From: a virus
Length of the DNA stretch: 52,994 nucleotides
Strand: one strand, 5' to 3'
Virus record (IMG/VR): IMGVR_UViG_3300034104_003611
Span: 1-52,994 of that record
Positions 15,289 through 24,800 of the stretch are shown here, piece by piece. Position 1 is the stretch's first letter, and each line of letters begins with the position of its first letter. Below the pieces are notes generated by a model that worked only from the letters and a program-made list of their open reading frames with translations, made no database searches and was not told the origin of the DNA. The position numbers and the translations under genes are program-made.

Positions 15289-18200
15289 ATGGCTCTGAAC
15301 TTCCCCGCGGCACTCAGGATCAACGCTGAGGTTCAAGGCAGCCAGAACCTCAGCGCCCTGGCGCGGTCCCTTCAGAGCCTCTCCGCTACGTCCAAGGTCG
15401 CCGAACGGGACCTGGACAAGATCTACAACGAGACCCGGAAGCTGAGCCAGGCGGCCGGCAACTCCATCTCCAGCATCAACAATCAGATCAAGGCGCTTCA
15501 GGCGCTCCGGAATGAGGCTGTCATCGGCAGCCGGCAGTTCAACTTCTACACCCAGCAGCTAAAGGGCCTGGATGCCCAGCTGGCCAAGGTCAACGCCCCC
15601 ACCGGCGGAGGTGGCGGCGGTGGCGGCTTCATGGCCCTGGCGGGCGGCCTCAAGGGCCTGGCGGGCCTGGCGCTGGCCGGCGGCACGTTGCAGATCGTCC
15701 GCGGGATTTCAGATGCCGGCATGGAGGCGGAGTCGGCGCAGGTCCGGCTGAAGGCGCTGACGGACACCTACGGCGAGTACAACGCCGCAATGCAGACGGC
15801 GGAGCGCGTCCAACGGACCCTGCGGCTGGGCACGACTGAGGCCACTGACGGATTCGCCAAGCTCTACGCCGGCCTCCGCCCCACCGGCGTGAGCCTCAAG
15901 GAGATTGAGACCATCATGGTCGGCTTCGGCGCTGCGGCCCGCTCCAGCGGCGCCACGGCGCAAGAGACCGCCTCGGCCATGATCCAGCTGAAGCAGTCGC
16001 TGGTGTCCGGCCGGGCACAGGGCGACGAGCTCCGCTCCCTGTTGGAAAACGCCCCTGCCCTGGGTCAGGCGGTGGCGGAGCAGATGACCAAGATGGGCAC
16101 CTTCGGCAAGGTGACCCGGATGCAGCTCAAGGAGCTGGGCTCGGAGGGCAAGATCAGCACCGACGTGCTGATTGAGGCGCTGAAGCAGCTGGGCGAAACG
16201 GAGCTGCCCAAGCTCAACAAGTCCTTTGATACCGGCCAGCAGGCCGTCACGGACTTTCAGAACGCCACCAAGGATCTCTACATCGAGATCAGCAAGCTGT
16301 TTGGCCCCACGGTGATCGCGGGCCTGAAGGGTCTGACGGCATTGCTCAAGGGCGGGGCCGATGCGTTGAAGGGATTCAACAAGCAAAACGACAGCATCAA
16401 CCGCGCCAAGGAACAGGCTGCCAAGGAGACCCGCGAGAAGTTCCCCGGCCTGGAAGGGCAATTCCCTGTGACGCCCCGTGCGTCTGACTTCTATTGGACG
16501 CGCTCGCACCAGATCTTTGAAGAGAACAAGAGGGCGGAGGCGGACAAGCCGAACGCCGACCAGCTGAAGGCGCAGCGGGATGCGGAGGCAGAGCGCGAGG
16601 CAGCCCGGGCGGCAGCCCGCAAGCAGGCCATGGCGGATGAGGTCAAGATCCGCCAGGACGCCGAGGAGCGGCTCGCTGATGCTGCGGAGAACCATGCCCG
16701 GGAGCTGGCGGAGTTCCGCAAGCAGACCGCCAAGCAGGCCGCTGACATGGAGCGCGACCTGGGTGATCAGCGGCTCCAGATGGAGCGGAGCATTGGGGAG
16801 GCCCGTCGCCGGATCGCCGCCACCGAGAAGGACATGGCGCTGGAGAGCGAGAAGCAGCGCCGCGCAGCTCTGGGCCTGAGCACCGAGGCCATTGACTTCC
16901 AAAAGCAGCTCAACGATCAGACCCGCCGGTTCACGGAGGAGAACATCAAGATTGAGCAGCAGGCCAGTGACCGGAGCCGGGACCTGGCCCGCAAGCTGGA
17001 GGAGTTCAAGCTCCAGGTGTCGGACGGCATCGGACGGATACAGGAGGGCTACGCCCGCAAGGTCTCGGACATTCTCCAGGACGCCGGCAAGAAGCTGGCC
17101 GCCAGCATGGAGAAAGGCGCCAGCAACGCCGCGGCCACTCTCTCCTCCGCCGGCCCCGGCACCGCCACCCAGGGATCCGTCCCGGCCGGAACCCTCGGCA
17201 CCGAGAAGCTGGTCCAGCTGGCCCGCTCCGCCGGCTTCAATTCCAATGACGCCGCGATCATGGCCGCCATCGCTATGGCGGAATCGGGCGGACGCTCCAG
17301 CGCCCACAACAACAACGCCGCCACTGGCGACAACAGCTACGGCCTGTGGCAGATCAACATGCTGGGCGGCATGGGTCCGGAGCGGCGTCGGCAGTTTGGA
17401 ATCAACAGCGACCTTGAGCTGTTTGACCCCGCCACCAACGCCAACGCCGCCAAGGCCGTCTTCGGCTCTCAGGGCTTTGGTGCCTGGTCCGTCTACAAGT
17501 CTGGCGCCTACAAGCAGTACCTGCCTGCCGCGCAGGCGGCTGCGGCCGCCGGTGCCGCCTCCGGCACCCCATACCGCGTGGGCGACACCATCCCCGAATC
17601 CGCCACCCGCGCTCCTGCCCCGGGCAGCTTTAGCGGTGAGGCGGCCGGGATCATCGGCAGGCTCACCGGAGCGGTGGACAAGACGAAGGAGCTCAGTGAG
17701 ACCGACAAGCGGGCGCAGCAAGAAGCCAACATCAACCAGCTCATCGCTGACCGGCAATCGGCGCTCACCCAGGTCACGTCCCAACTGGACGGCCAAACCA
17801 AGAGCATTGGCGACCAGCTCCGCGACCAGACCCGGCTTGGCGAGCTGATCCGCTCCGGTATCAACCCGGAGGTAGCCAAGGCACGCGTGGATGCGGAGAG
17901 CACGGCACGCACGGAGCTGGGCAAGCTGAACGTGCTCCGGGATCAGCTGACCCTGGATCTTCAGGGCAACACCCTGACGGAGGAGCAGCGCATCAAGATT
18001 GAGAAGATCCTGGCCGACACCATCCAGCGCCAGCAGGCGCAGAAGGGCATCGTGGATGGCGTGGCGCAGGAGACCCAGAAGCTGCAGCAGCTCACCGAGG
18101 CCCAGCAGCGGGCCAAGGCGCTGGCAGACGGCATCGCGGGAGCCATCGGTAACGGCCTCGGCTCCGCCATGGACGTGCTGATCAACGGCACGGAGAACTG

Positions 18201-18663
18201 GGGCAAGAGCCTCCGGGAGATCGGCGCCACCGTCCTGAAGGACATTGCCCGCCAGGTCTTGCAGATCATGGTCATCCAGCCCATCGTGAAGGGCATCTCG
18301 GCTGGCCTGGGCGGCCTCTTCAAGTTTGAGGACGGCGGCATCATGACCGCCGGTGGCCCGGTTCCGCTGCGCAAGTACGCATCCGGCGGCATTGCCAACA
18401 GCCCCCAGCTGGCGCTCTACGGCGAGGGCAGCCAGCCGGAGGCTTATGTCCCCCTCCCGGATGGTCGCCGGATCCCCGTAGCCATGAGCGGCAAGGGCGC
18501 CGGCGGCAGCAGCACCAACGTCACGGTGAACGTGGACGCCTCCGGCAACTCCCAGGTGAGTGGGAATGCCGGACAGGCGGACGCGCTGGGCCGTGCCGTC
18601 TCCCAGGCCGTGCAGAATGAGATCCTCCGCCAGAAGCGTCCTGGCGGCTTGCTGGCAGCCTGA
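15289..18663 (+). CDS. Tape measure protein with lytic transglycosylase domain (lambda gpH-like)
   Basis: A 1124-aa protein. Residues ~60-260 contain the tape measure core (SAQVRLKALTDTYGEYNAAM, RSLLENAPALGQAVAEQM), with a Gly-rich hinge at ~104-112. A long charged coiled coil covers ~400-600. A lysozyme/SLT-like domain follows at ~639-747 (probable catalytic E665 in AMAESGGRSS, then NSYGLWQINMLGG). More coiled coil leads to a gpH-type C-terminus (FEDGGIMTAGGPVP, ASGGIANSPQLALYGEG, AYVPLPDGRRIPV). At ~1.5 angstrom per residue a tail near 165 nm would be expected. The muralytic domain probably helps the tail tip cross the host wall. Confidence 0.92.
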   Translation: MALNFPAALRINAEVQGSQNLSALARSLQSLSATSKVAERDLDKIYNETRKLSQAAGNSISSINNQIKALQALRNEAVIGSRQFNFYTQQLKGLDAQLAKVNAPTGGGGGGGGFMALAGGLKGLAGLALAGGTLQIVRGISDAGMEAESAQVRLKALTDTYGEYNAAMQTAERVQRTLRLGTTEATDGFAKLYAGLRPTGVSLKEIETIMVGFGAAARSSGATAQETASAMIQLKQSLVSGRAQGDELRSLLENAPALGQAVAEQMTKMGTFGKVTRMQLKELGSEGKISTDVLIEALKQLGETELPKLNKSFDTGQQAVTDFQNATKDLYIEISKLFGPTVIAGLKGLTALLKGGADALKGFNKQNDSINRAKEQAAKETREKFPGLEGQFPVTPRASDFYWTRSHQIFEENKRAEADKPNADQLKAQRDAEAEREAARAAARKQAMADEVKIRQDAEERLADAAENHARELAEFRKQTAKQAADMERDLGDQRLQMERSIGEARRRIAATEKDMALESEKQRRAALGLSTEAIDFQKQLNDQTRRFTEENIKIEQQASDRSRDLARKLEEFKLQVSDGIGRIQEGYARKVSDILQDAGKKLAASMEKGASNAAATLSSAGPGTATQGSVPAGTLGTEKLVQLARSAGFNSNDAAIMAAIAMAESGGRSSAHNNNAATGDNSYGLWQINMLGGMGPERRRQFGINSDLELFDPATNANAAKAVFGSQGFGAWSVYKSGAYKQYLPAAQAAAAAGAASGTPYRVGDTIPESATRAPAPGSFSGEAAGIIGRLTGAVDKTKELSETDKRAQQEANINQLIADRQSALTQVTSQLDGQTKSIGDQLRDQTRLGELIRSGINPEVAKARVDAESTARTELGKLNVLRDQLTLDLQGNTLTEEQRIKIEKILADTIQRQQAQKGIVDGVAQETQKLQQLTEAQQRAKALADGIAGAIGNGLGSAMDVLINGTENWGKSLREIGATVLKDIARQVLQIMVIQPIVKGISAGLGGLFKFEDGGIMTAGGPVPLRKYASGGIANSPQLALYGEGSQPEAYVPLPDGRRIPVAMSGKGAGGSSTNVTVNVDASGNSQVSGNAGQADALGRAVSQAVQNEILRQKRPGGLLAA

Positions 18664-18665
18664 TC

Positions 18666-19010
18666 ATGGCCACCTTCACCTACGTCCCCGAGTATCCGCC
18701 CACGGAGGTCAGCAAGCCCCGGGTGCGCAAAGTGCAGTTCGGTGACGGCTACGAGCAGCGGATCCGCTTTGGCCTGAACACTGACCTGAAGACCTGGCAG
18801 CTGACCTTCAAGGCCCGGGATGACGCCGAAACCACCGGCATCCGCAACTTCCTCCAGGCCCGGGCCGGCGTGGAGTCATTCACCTGGACCCCGCCGCTGT
18901 GGAGTGCGGTGGCGGGCCAGTACGTCTGTGATGAATGGCAGATCACGGCTGACGCCTACAACCTCAACACCATCACCGCCACCTTCCGGCAAGTGGCTGA
19001 GGCGGGCTGA
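18666..19010 (+). CDS. Minor tail protein M (distal tail, lambda gpM-like)
   Basis: A 114-aa protein with the hallmark gpM opening (TFTYVPEYPPTEVSKPRVRK) and FGDGYEQRIRFGLN, followed by a WQLTFKA strand and a C-terminal ITATFRQV. Length equals lambda gpM (109 aa) closely. It follows the tape measure gene by two bases and overlaps L by one, as in lambda. Confidence 0.88.
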   Translation: MATFTYVPEYPPTEVSKPRVRKVQFGDGYEQRIRFGLNTDLKTWQLTFKARDDAETTGIRNFLQARAGVESFTWTPPLWSAVAGQYVCDEWQITADAYNLNTITATFRQVAEAG

Positions 19011-20533
19011 TGGCTGACCAGAAGATTGTCCAGGAGCTCCAGGGCCTCGCCCCCAGCGCCATCATCGAGCTGTTTGAGCTCCGCCTGGTGGCGGCGCTGC
19101 ACGGCTCCAGTGACGTGTACCGGTTCCATGCCGGCGTGAACGGCAAGAGTGACGGCGGCAACATCATTTGGGCCGGTCAGACCTACTCCGCCTTCCCCGT
19201 GGAGGCGACGGGCTTTGAGTGGTCCGGCTCCGGTCAGCTCCCCAAGCCCAAGCTGGTGGTGGCGAACGTCATGGGCACGCTCACCGCCATTTTGCTGGCC
19301 GTGAACGCCATCACCCCGGGCAATGACCTCCTGGGCGCCAAGGTGATCCGCCGCCGGACGCTGGCCAAGTACCTGGATGCCGCCAATTTCACTGGCGGCA
19401 ATGCTTCAGCGGACAGCACCGCCGAGTTCCCCGAGGAGATCTACTACATCAGCCGCAAGATCAGCGAGACCCGCGACGTGGTGGAGTTTGAGCTGGCGGC
19501 CACCTTTGACCTCCAGGGCGTCCGTGCGCCCAAGCGCAGGTGCATCAGCAACGTCTGCCAGTGGAACTACCGGGACGCCACCACCTGCGGCTACAACCGG
19601 GCCTCCTACTTCACCGCGGAAGACAAGACCATCCACACCGGCAGTGGCGCCCCGGACGGAGACCTGGGCGCCAACGGTGACTTTTACTACGACCTCGCCA
19701 ACGACCTCTACTACGGCCCCAAGGCAGGCCCGTGGGGCAGCGGGGTGCCCAAGAGCAGTGTGCTGGACGTGGACGTGTGCGGCAAGACGCTGGACAGCTG
19801 TGACCTCCGCTTCGGGCCGGCACGGGTGACTGGGACCGTCACTCAAGGCAGCACCACCTTGGGCAGCCTCAGCACCACAGAGCTCAGCCGGATTGCGGTG
19901 GGCGACCCCATCCGCGGTCACGGCCTCCCCTCCAACGCCACAGTGGCCGGCAAGAGCAGCAGCTCGCTCACGCTCTCGGTGGCAGCCACCTCCGGCACCA
20001 CCGTCACCAAGACCGGCACCGTTCTGGTGGCCGTGTCCGGCGTGGAAGACGGCACCACCATGACCGTCTCCAGCACCACAGGGCTGGTCCCGGGCATGGT
20101 CGTCAGCGGCGCCAACATCCCCTCCGGCACTCGCATCTCATCCATTGACGGCACCACGCTCACGCTCAGCATCTCTGAGAACACCGCACTGCGCGGAGCA
20201 TCTGTCACCCGCACCGGTACGTTTGAGCGGAGCTACTTCGGCTACCGGATCAACCTGAGCGACACCAGCGGGATCGGAGTCGGGTCCATCGTCACCGGCG
20301 AGAAGATCCGGAAGGGAACCAAGGTTGAATCACTCAATGCCGGTAGCTACGTCATGATCAACAAGGAGCCGCAGGCGGATGACGGCGACCAGCTGACGGC
20401 CACGTTCTACACGGGCCTGGTCCCAACCTCCTCCACCTACACCTTCACCGGCTCCACCGCCTACACCGTCCGCCCCCGTGATCTGGCGTCGTATCCCTAC
20501 GGTTCCTTCCCCGGCGTGGGAGGCTACGTGTGA
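19010..20533 (+). CDS. Minor tail protein L with large beta-repeat insertion
   Basis: A 507-aa protein, more than twice lambda gpL (232 aa). The gpL core is present: [45 protein letters not shown], and five cysteines at 178, 183, 193, 257 and 264 that fit gpL's iron-sulfur domain ([23 protein letters not shown]). Two insertions interrupt it: Gxx[15 protein letters not shown] at ~205-250, a module seen in tail fibres, and about 190 residues (273-465) of three imperfect beta repeats (for example [20 protein letters not shown]). The native end [11 protein letters not shown] then resumes. The inserts probably decorate the tail tip. Confidence 0.88.
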   Translation: MADQKIVQELQGLAPSAIIELFELRLVAALHGSSDVYRFHAGVNGKSDGGNIIWAGQTYSAFPVEATGFEWSGSGQLPKPKLVVANVMGTLTAILLAVNAITPGNDLLGAKVIRRRTLAKYLDAANFTGGNASADSTAEFPEEIYYISRKISETRDVVEFELAATFDLQGVRAPKRRCISNVCQWNYRDATTCGYNRASYFTAEDKTIHTGSGAPDGDLGANGDFYYDLANDLYYGPKAGPWGSGVPKSSVLDVDVCGKTLDSCDLRFGPARVTGTVTQGSTTLGSLSTTELSRIAVGDPIRGHGLPSNATVAGKSSSSLTLSVAATSGTTVTKTGTVLVAVSGVEDGTTMTVSSTTGLVPGMVVSGANIPSGTRISSIDGTTLTLSISENTALRGASVTRTGTFERSYFGYRINLSDTSGIGVGSIVTGEKIRKGTKVESLNAGSYVMINKEPQADDGDQLTATFYTGLVPTSSTYTFTGSTAYTVRPRDLASYPYGSFPGVGGYV

Positions 20534-21246
20534 TCAGTGCTGCGGTGCAGGCTGCGGCGCTGGCTCACGCCAAGGCGGAGGACCCGCGTGAGGCGTGCGG
20601 CCTGGTTGCGGTGATCAAAGGCCGGGAGCGGTATGTCCCCTGCTCCAACCTGGCCGAGGGTGACGAGTTCTTCATCCTGGACCCGGACGACTGGGCCAGA
20701 ACGGAGGATCGCGGTGAGATCCTGGCGGTGGTTCATAGCCACCCGCACACCCCGCCGGAACCCAGCACGGCAGACCGCGTGGCGTGTGAAGCGTCTGGGC
20801 TCCCGTGGTGGATCGTCAACCCGCGCACCGGTGAGTGGGGCGGCTGCCGTCCGGAGGGATACCAGGCTCCGCTCACGGGACGCTGCTGGGTGTGGGGCGT
20901 GACGGACTGCTGGACGCTGGCCCGCGACTGGTACGCCCGGGAGTTGGAGCTGGAGCTGCCCGACTTTGAGCGGCCGGCCAAGGCGGCTGACTTCCTGGCG
21001 GACCCCCTCTTTGACCAGTGCTGGCCGCAGGCGGGCTTCCGGGAGCTGACGGCAGCGGAGCAGCTCCGCCACGGTGACTTCCTGCTCATCTCCCTGGGAT
21101 CCCCGGGCCTCAATCACTGCGCGGTCTACCTGGGTCAGCAGGAGATCCTCCACCACGTTGAGGGCCGGCTCAGCAGCCGCGATCAGCTGGGTGGCTGGCT
21201 CTTAGAATCGGTCGGGAGGAGGCTGCGCCATGCTTCGCAGGATTAA
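20530..21246 (+). CDS. Tail tip assembly protein K (JAMM + NlpC/P60)
   Basis: A 238-aa, two-domain gpK-like protein. The N-terminal JAB/MPN metalloprotease domain has E21 and [14 protein letters not shown] (H69, H71, D82). The C-terminal NlpC/P60 domain has C127 in [12 protein letters not shown] and H196 in LNHCAVYLG. It starts at GTG 20530 overlapping L. In lambda gpK acts with gpI in making the tail tip; the peptidase domains may cut peptidoglycan or process tail proteins. Confidence 0.9.
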   Translation: MISAAVQAAALAHAKAEDPREACGLVAVIKGRERYVPCSNLAEGDEFFILDPDDWARTEDRGEILAVVHSHPHTPPEPSTADRVACEASGLPWWIVNPRTGEWGGCRPEGYQAPLTGRCWVWGVTDCWTLARDWYARELELELPDFERPAKAADFLADPLFDQCWPQAGFRELTAAEQLRHGDFLLISLGSPGLNHCAVYLGQQEILHHVEGRLSSRDQLGGWLLESVGRRLRHASQD

Positions 21247-21838
21247 GCTCTACGGCCCACTGGCGAAGTTCATCGGAAAGCGGGAGCTCCAGGCCGATGT
21301 AGCTACCCCCGCCGAGGCAGTGCGCTTCCTGGTGGCCAACTGGCCGGAGCTGGAGAAGCACATGGCCGACCAGTTCTACAAGGTGGCTCTGGGCAAGGAG
21401 GAGCTGGAGATTGGAGACCACCCGGAGCAGCTCCACTACCCAGCTGGACAAAGTGACATTCGGATCATCCCCGTGGCCGCCGGCGCCGGCAAGATTGGGC
21501 GGATCCTGGCCGGCGTGGCGCTGATTGCGCTGACCATCGTGACGGGTGGCTTTGGCGGTGCGGCCATCGGCCTGTTTGGCGCCGGCACCATGACGGTCGC
21601 CAGCCTGGCGGTGGGAATTGGTGCCAGCCTGATCCTGGGAGGTGTGGCGGAGCTGCTGATGCCGGTGCCCAAGCCGCCAACCGTGGGGCGAGACTCGGAA
21701 GACGACCCCCGCAAGTCCTACAGCTTCAGCGGCATCCAGAACACCGCACGCAACGGCGTGCCGGTGCCCATCGTCTACGGGCAGACCTTGGTTGGTTCGG
21801 TTACGGTCAGCCAAGCTGTTGATGTGGCGGACATCTGA
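21230..21838 (+). CDS. Tail assembly protein I (lambda gpI-like)
   Basis: A 202-aa protein with an N-terminal ubiquitin-like beta-grasp region ([36 protein letters not shown]), a hydrophobic Gly/Ala-rich middle (residues ~85-145) and the conserved C-terminal [17 protein letters not shown] that marks gpI proteins. It overlaps K by 17 bp and J by one base (TGATG). Confidence 0.88.
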   Translation: MLRRIKLYGPLAKFIGKRELQADVATPAEAVRFLVANWPELEKHMADQFYKVALGKEELEIGDHPEQLHYPAGQSDIRIIPVAAGAGKIGRILAGVALIALTIVTGGFGGAAIGLFGAGTMTVASLAVGIGASLILGGVAELLMPVPKPPTVGRDSEDDPRKSYSFSGIQNTARNGVPVPIVYGQTLVGSVTVSQAVDVADI

Positions 21839-24800
21839 TGCCTGAAACCGACAGAGACAATCTCAACAACACGTCCTACGCCGAGATCATTGACTTGATC
21901 TCGGAGGGTGAGATTGAGGGTTTTGCTACTCCCTCCGCCGCAGGGATGACCCGCGACACGGCTGAATACAACCTGGCGCTGCTGAAGGACATTTATCTCA
22001 ACAACACGCAGATCCTCACGCAAACTGAAACGGTCCGGACCGGCACCTACACCCAATCTGGCGGCAACATTGTCGTCACCTTCGCCAACCACCGCTTCGC
22101 GGTAGGGCAAAAGATCAGCCTGTGGATCAACTCCGGCGCAGCGGCAGGTGCCGGGGAGCTCCGCACTGTCACGTCCGTCACCAGCAACACCTTCACCCTT
22201 GCAGCCAGCGGAGCCAGCACCGCCAGCGGCAGTTGCGCGTTTGTGCGCGGGAGCGCCTACAACTTCGTCGGCGCGACAGTCCGCACCCGCTACGGCACCC
22301 GCACTCAGCGGGTGATGGTGCTGCCCACCGGCAGCGGCTACGTCAGCAACGAGGTCCCGGTCAATGAGGTGATTGAGAGGGACTACCCCATCGTCCGGAT
22401 GATCACGGACGAGAGCGTGGACACGGTGCGCGTCACCATCGCCGTCCCCCAGCTTCAGCAGTTTGACTCGGACGGGGACATTCGCGGGCAGAGCTTCCAG
22501 TTCGCCATTGATGTTCAGTACGACGGCGGGCCGTGGTCTTCAGTCCGCAACTCCCCTTTTACCGTCAAAGGCCGCACCGCGGACCTGTACCAGCGCGACT
22601 ACATGATCACGCTGGATGAAGACGCCAACTATCCCGTTGGGATCCGCGTGCGCCGGCTCTCCGCAGATTCAACCAACCCCAAGTACATCAACGCCTTCAC
22701 CTGGTCTTCCTACACCGAGATCACATCCCGGCGCCTCCGCTATCCGCACAGCGCACTGGTGGGGATGCGGGTGAATGCGGAGCAGTTCAACTCCATCCCG
22801 ACCCGCGCCTACCTGATCCGCGGGCGGAAGATCAAGCTGCCGTCCAACGCTGAGGTCAACCTGTCCAGCGGCCGCGTGACCTATACGGGCGTGTGGGATG
22901 GGACCTTTGCCGCAGCCGAGCAGTGGTGCAGTGATCCGGCGTGGATCCTCTACGACCTCCTGCTGTCCAAGCGGTACGGGTTTGGGGATCACGTCACCGC
23001 CGCCAGCTTGGACAAGTGGGCGTTCTACTCCGCCAGCCAATACTGCAACGAGCTGGTCCCAACCGGCTTCGGCGGCACCGAGCCGCGCTTCAGCTGCAAC
23101 GTCAACATCCAGACCTCGGAGGAGGCTTTCAAGCTCATCAACGACCTGTGCTCCGTCTTCCGGGCCATGCCGTACTGGAGCACCGGCGCCCTGACGCTGG
23201 GCCAGGACCGGCCAGCCAGCCCCGCCTACCTGTTCACGCTGGCGAACGTGGACGAGGCCGGTTTCACCTACACCGGCAGCGACACCCGCGTGCGCCCCAC
23301 CGTGGCGTTGGTTTCCTACCTGGACCTGGACACCCGGGAGATTTCCTACGAGCAGGTGGAAGACCGCGCCGCGATTGCCAAGTACGGCGTCCAGACCACC
23401 CAGATTTCGGCGTTCGCCTGCACCTCCCGCGGCCAAGCAAACCGCATTGGTGAGTGGCTGCTGTACTCCGCGCAGTACGAGACCGAGGTGGTGAAGTTCA
23501 CCGCCAGCATTGATGCCGGCACGGTGGTGCGTCCGGGGCAGATCATTGAGATAGCGGACCCGGTGCGGGCCGGCGTGCGCCGCGGCGGGCGTATTGCCGC
23601 GGCCACTACCACCACCATCACGGTGGACAGTGCCACGGACCTCCCCGGGAGCGGCGGGACCGTCTCCGTGATCATGAAGGACGGCACGGTGCAAAGCCGC
23701 ACCATGACCGGCCGCAGTGGCACCGTCATCACCCTCAGCAGCGCACTGACCGCAGCACCAGGCGTCAACTCCGTCTGGGTCTACAGCGGCGGTGGTGCGC
23801 AGACCTCGCAGTGGCGGGTGATTGCGGTTGAGGAGGAGGACGGCCTGCGCTACGGCGTCACCGCACTCTCCTACAACGGCAGCAAGTACGCCTATGTGGA
23901 GCGGGACCGGCCGTTGGCGTTCCGCGATGTCACTCAGCTGGACCAGGTGCCGGCTGCTCCCACTGGCCTGAAGCTGTCTGAAACGCTCTACACCTACCAA
24001 GCAGAGGTGCGGGCGAAGGTGATTGCTAACTGGCAGCCGCGCTCCGGCGTGAACTACTACCGGGTGCGGTGGCGCAAGGGCAACGGCAACTGGAACACCG
24101 TCACCGTCCAAGGGCCTGACTACGAGATCCTGAACATCAGCCCAGGCGAGTTTGACCTGGAGATCTACAGCCTCAGCGCCACCGGCAAGGCGTCGTCCTC
24201 AGCCCTGACGGGGACCATCAATGCGCTGGGCAAGACCGCTCCACCCAGCAACGTCACCGGGCTGACGGCGGTGATCGACAAGGACCTGGGCGTGACGCTC
24301 AGCTGGACCCCGGTGACGGACCTGGACCTGAAGGACTACGAGATCAGGTCCGGCGGCAACAACTGGGAGGATTCCAGCTTCCTGGCCTACGTCAAGACCA
24401 GCCGCTATGTGCTGGGCCTGCTGGACCCGAGCACCACTGTCTACCGGGTCAAGGCACGGGACACCAGCAACGTGGTGAGCCAGACGGCCGCCAGCCGCAC
24501 CGTGACCATCACTCCGCCTGGTGCTCCATCTGTCTCGTTCAGCATTGAGGATCCGGTCGCGGCCATCACCTGGACCACGCCCACCGGCAGCTACACCCCT
24601 GACTACTACGAGCTCCGCTACGGCGGGACCTTTGGCGCCGGCACGTCCGTGGCGCGGGTCTACGGCAACAGCTTCAACGTTCCAATCACCTGGACCGGTT
24701 CCCGGACGTTCTGGGTAGCAGGCGTGGACCCCGCTGGGAACACGGGCACTGCCGGATCAGTAGTGGTCGCCACCACGGCGGCCGCAGCCCCTTCTGTTTC

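Noticed and set aside
15709-17796. 695-codon open frame antisense to the tape measure gene
   Set aside because: Shadow of a GC-rich codon pattern; Leu/Gly/Val/Arg composition with no recognisable domain, opposite a clearly recognised tape measure protein.
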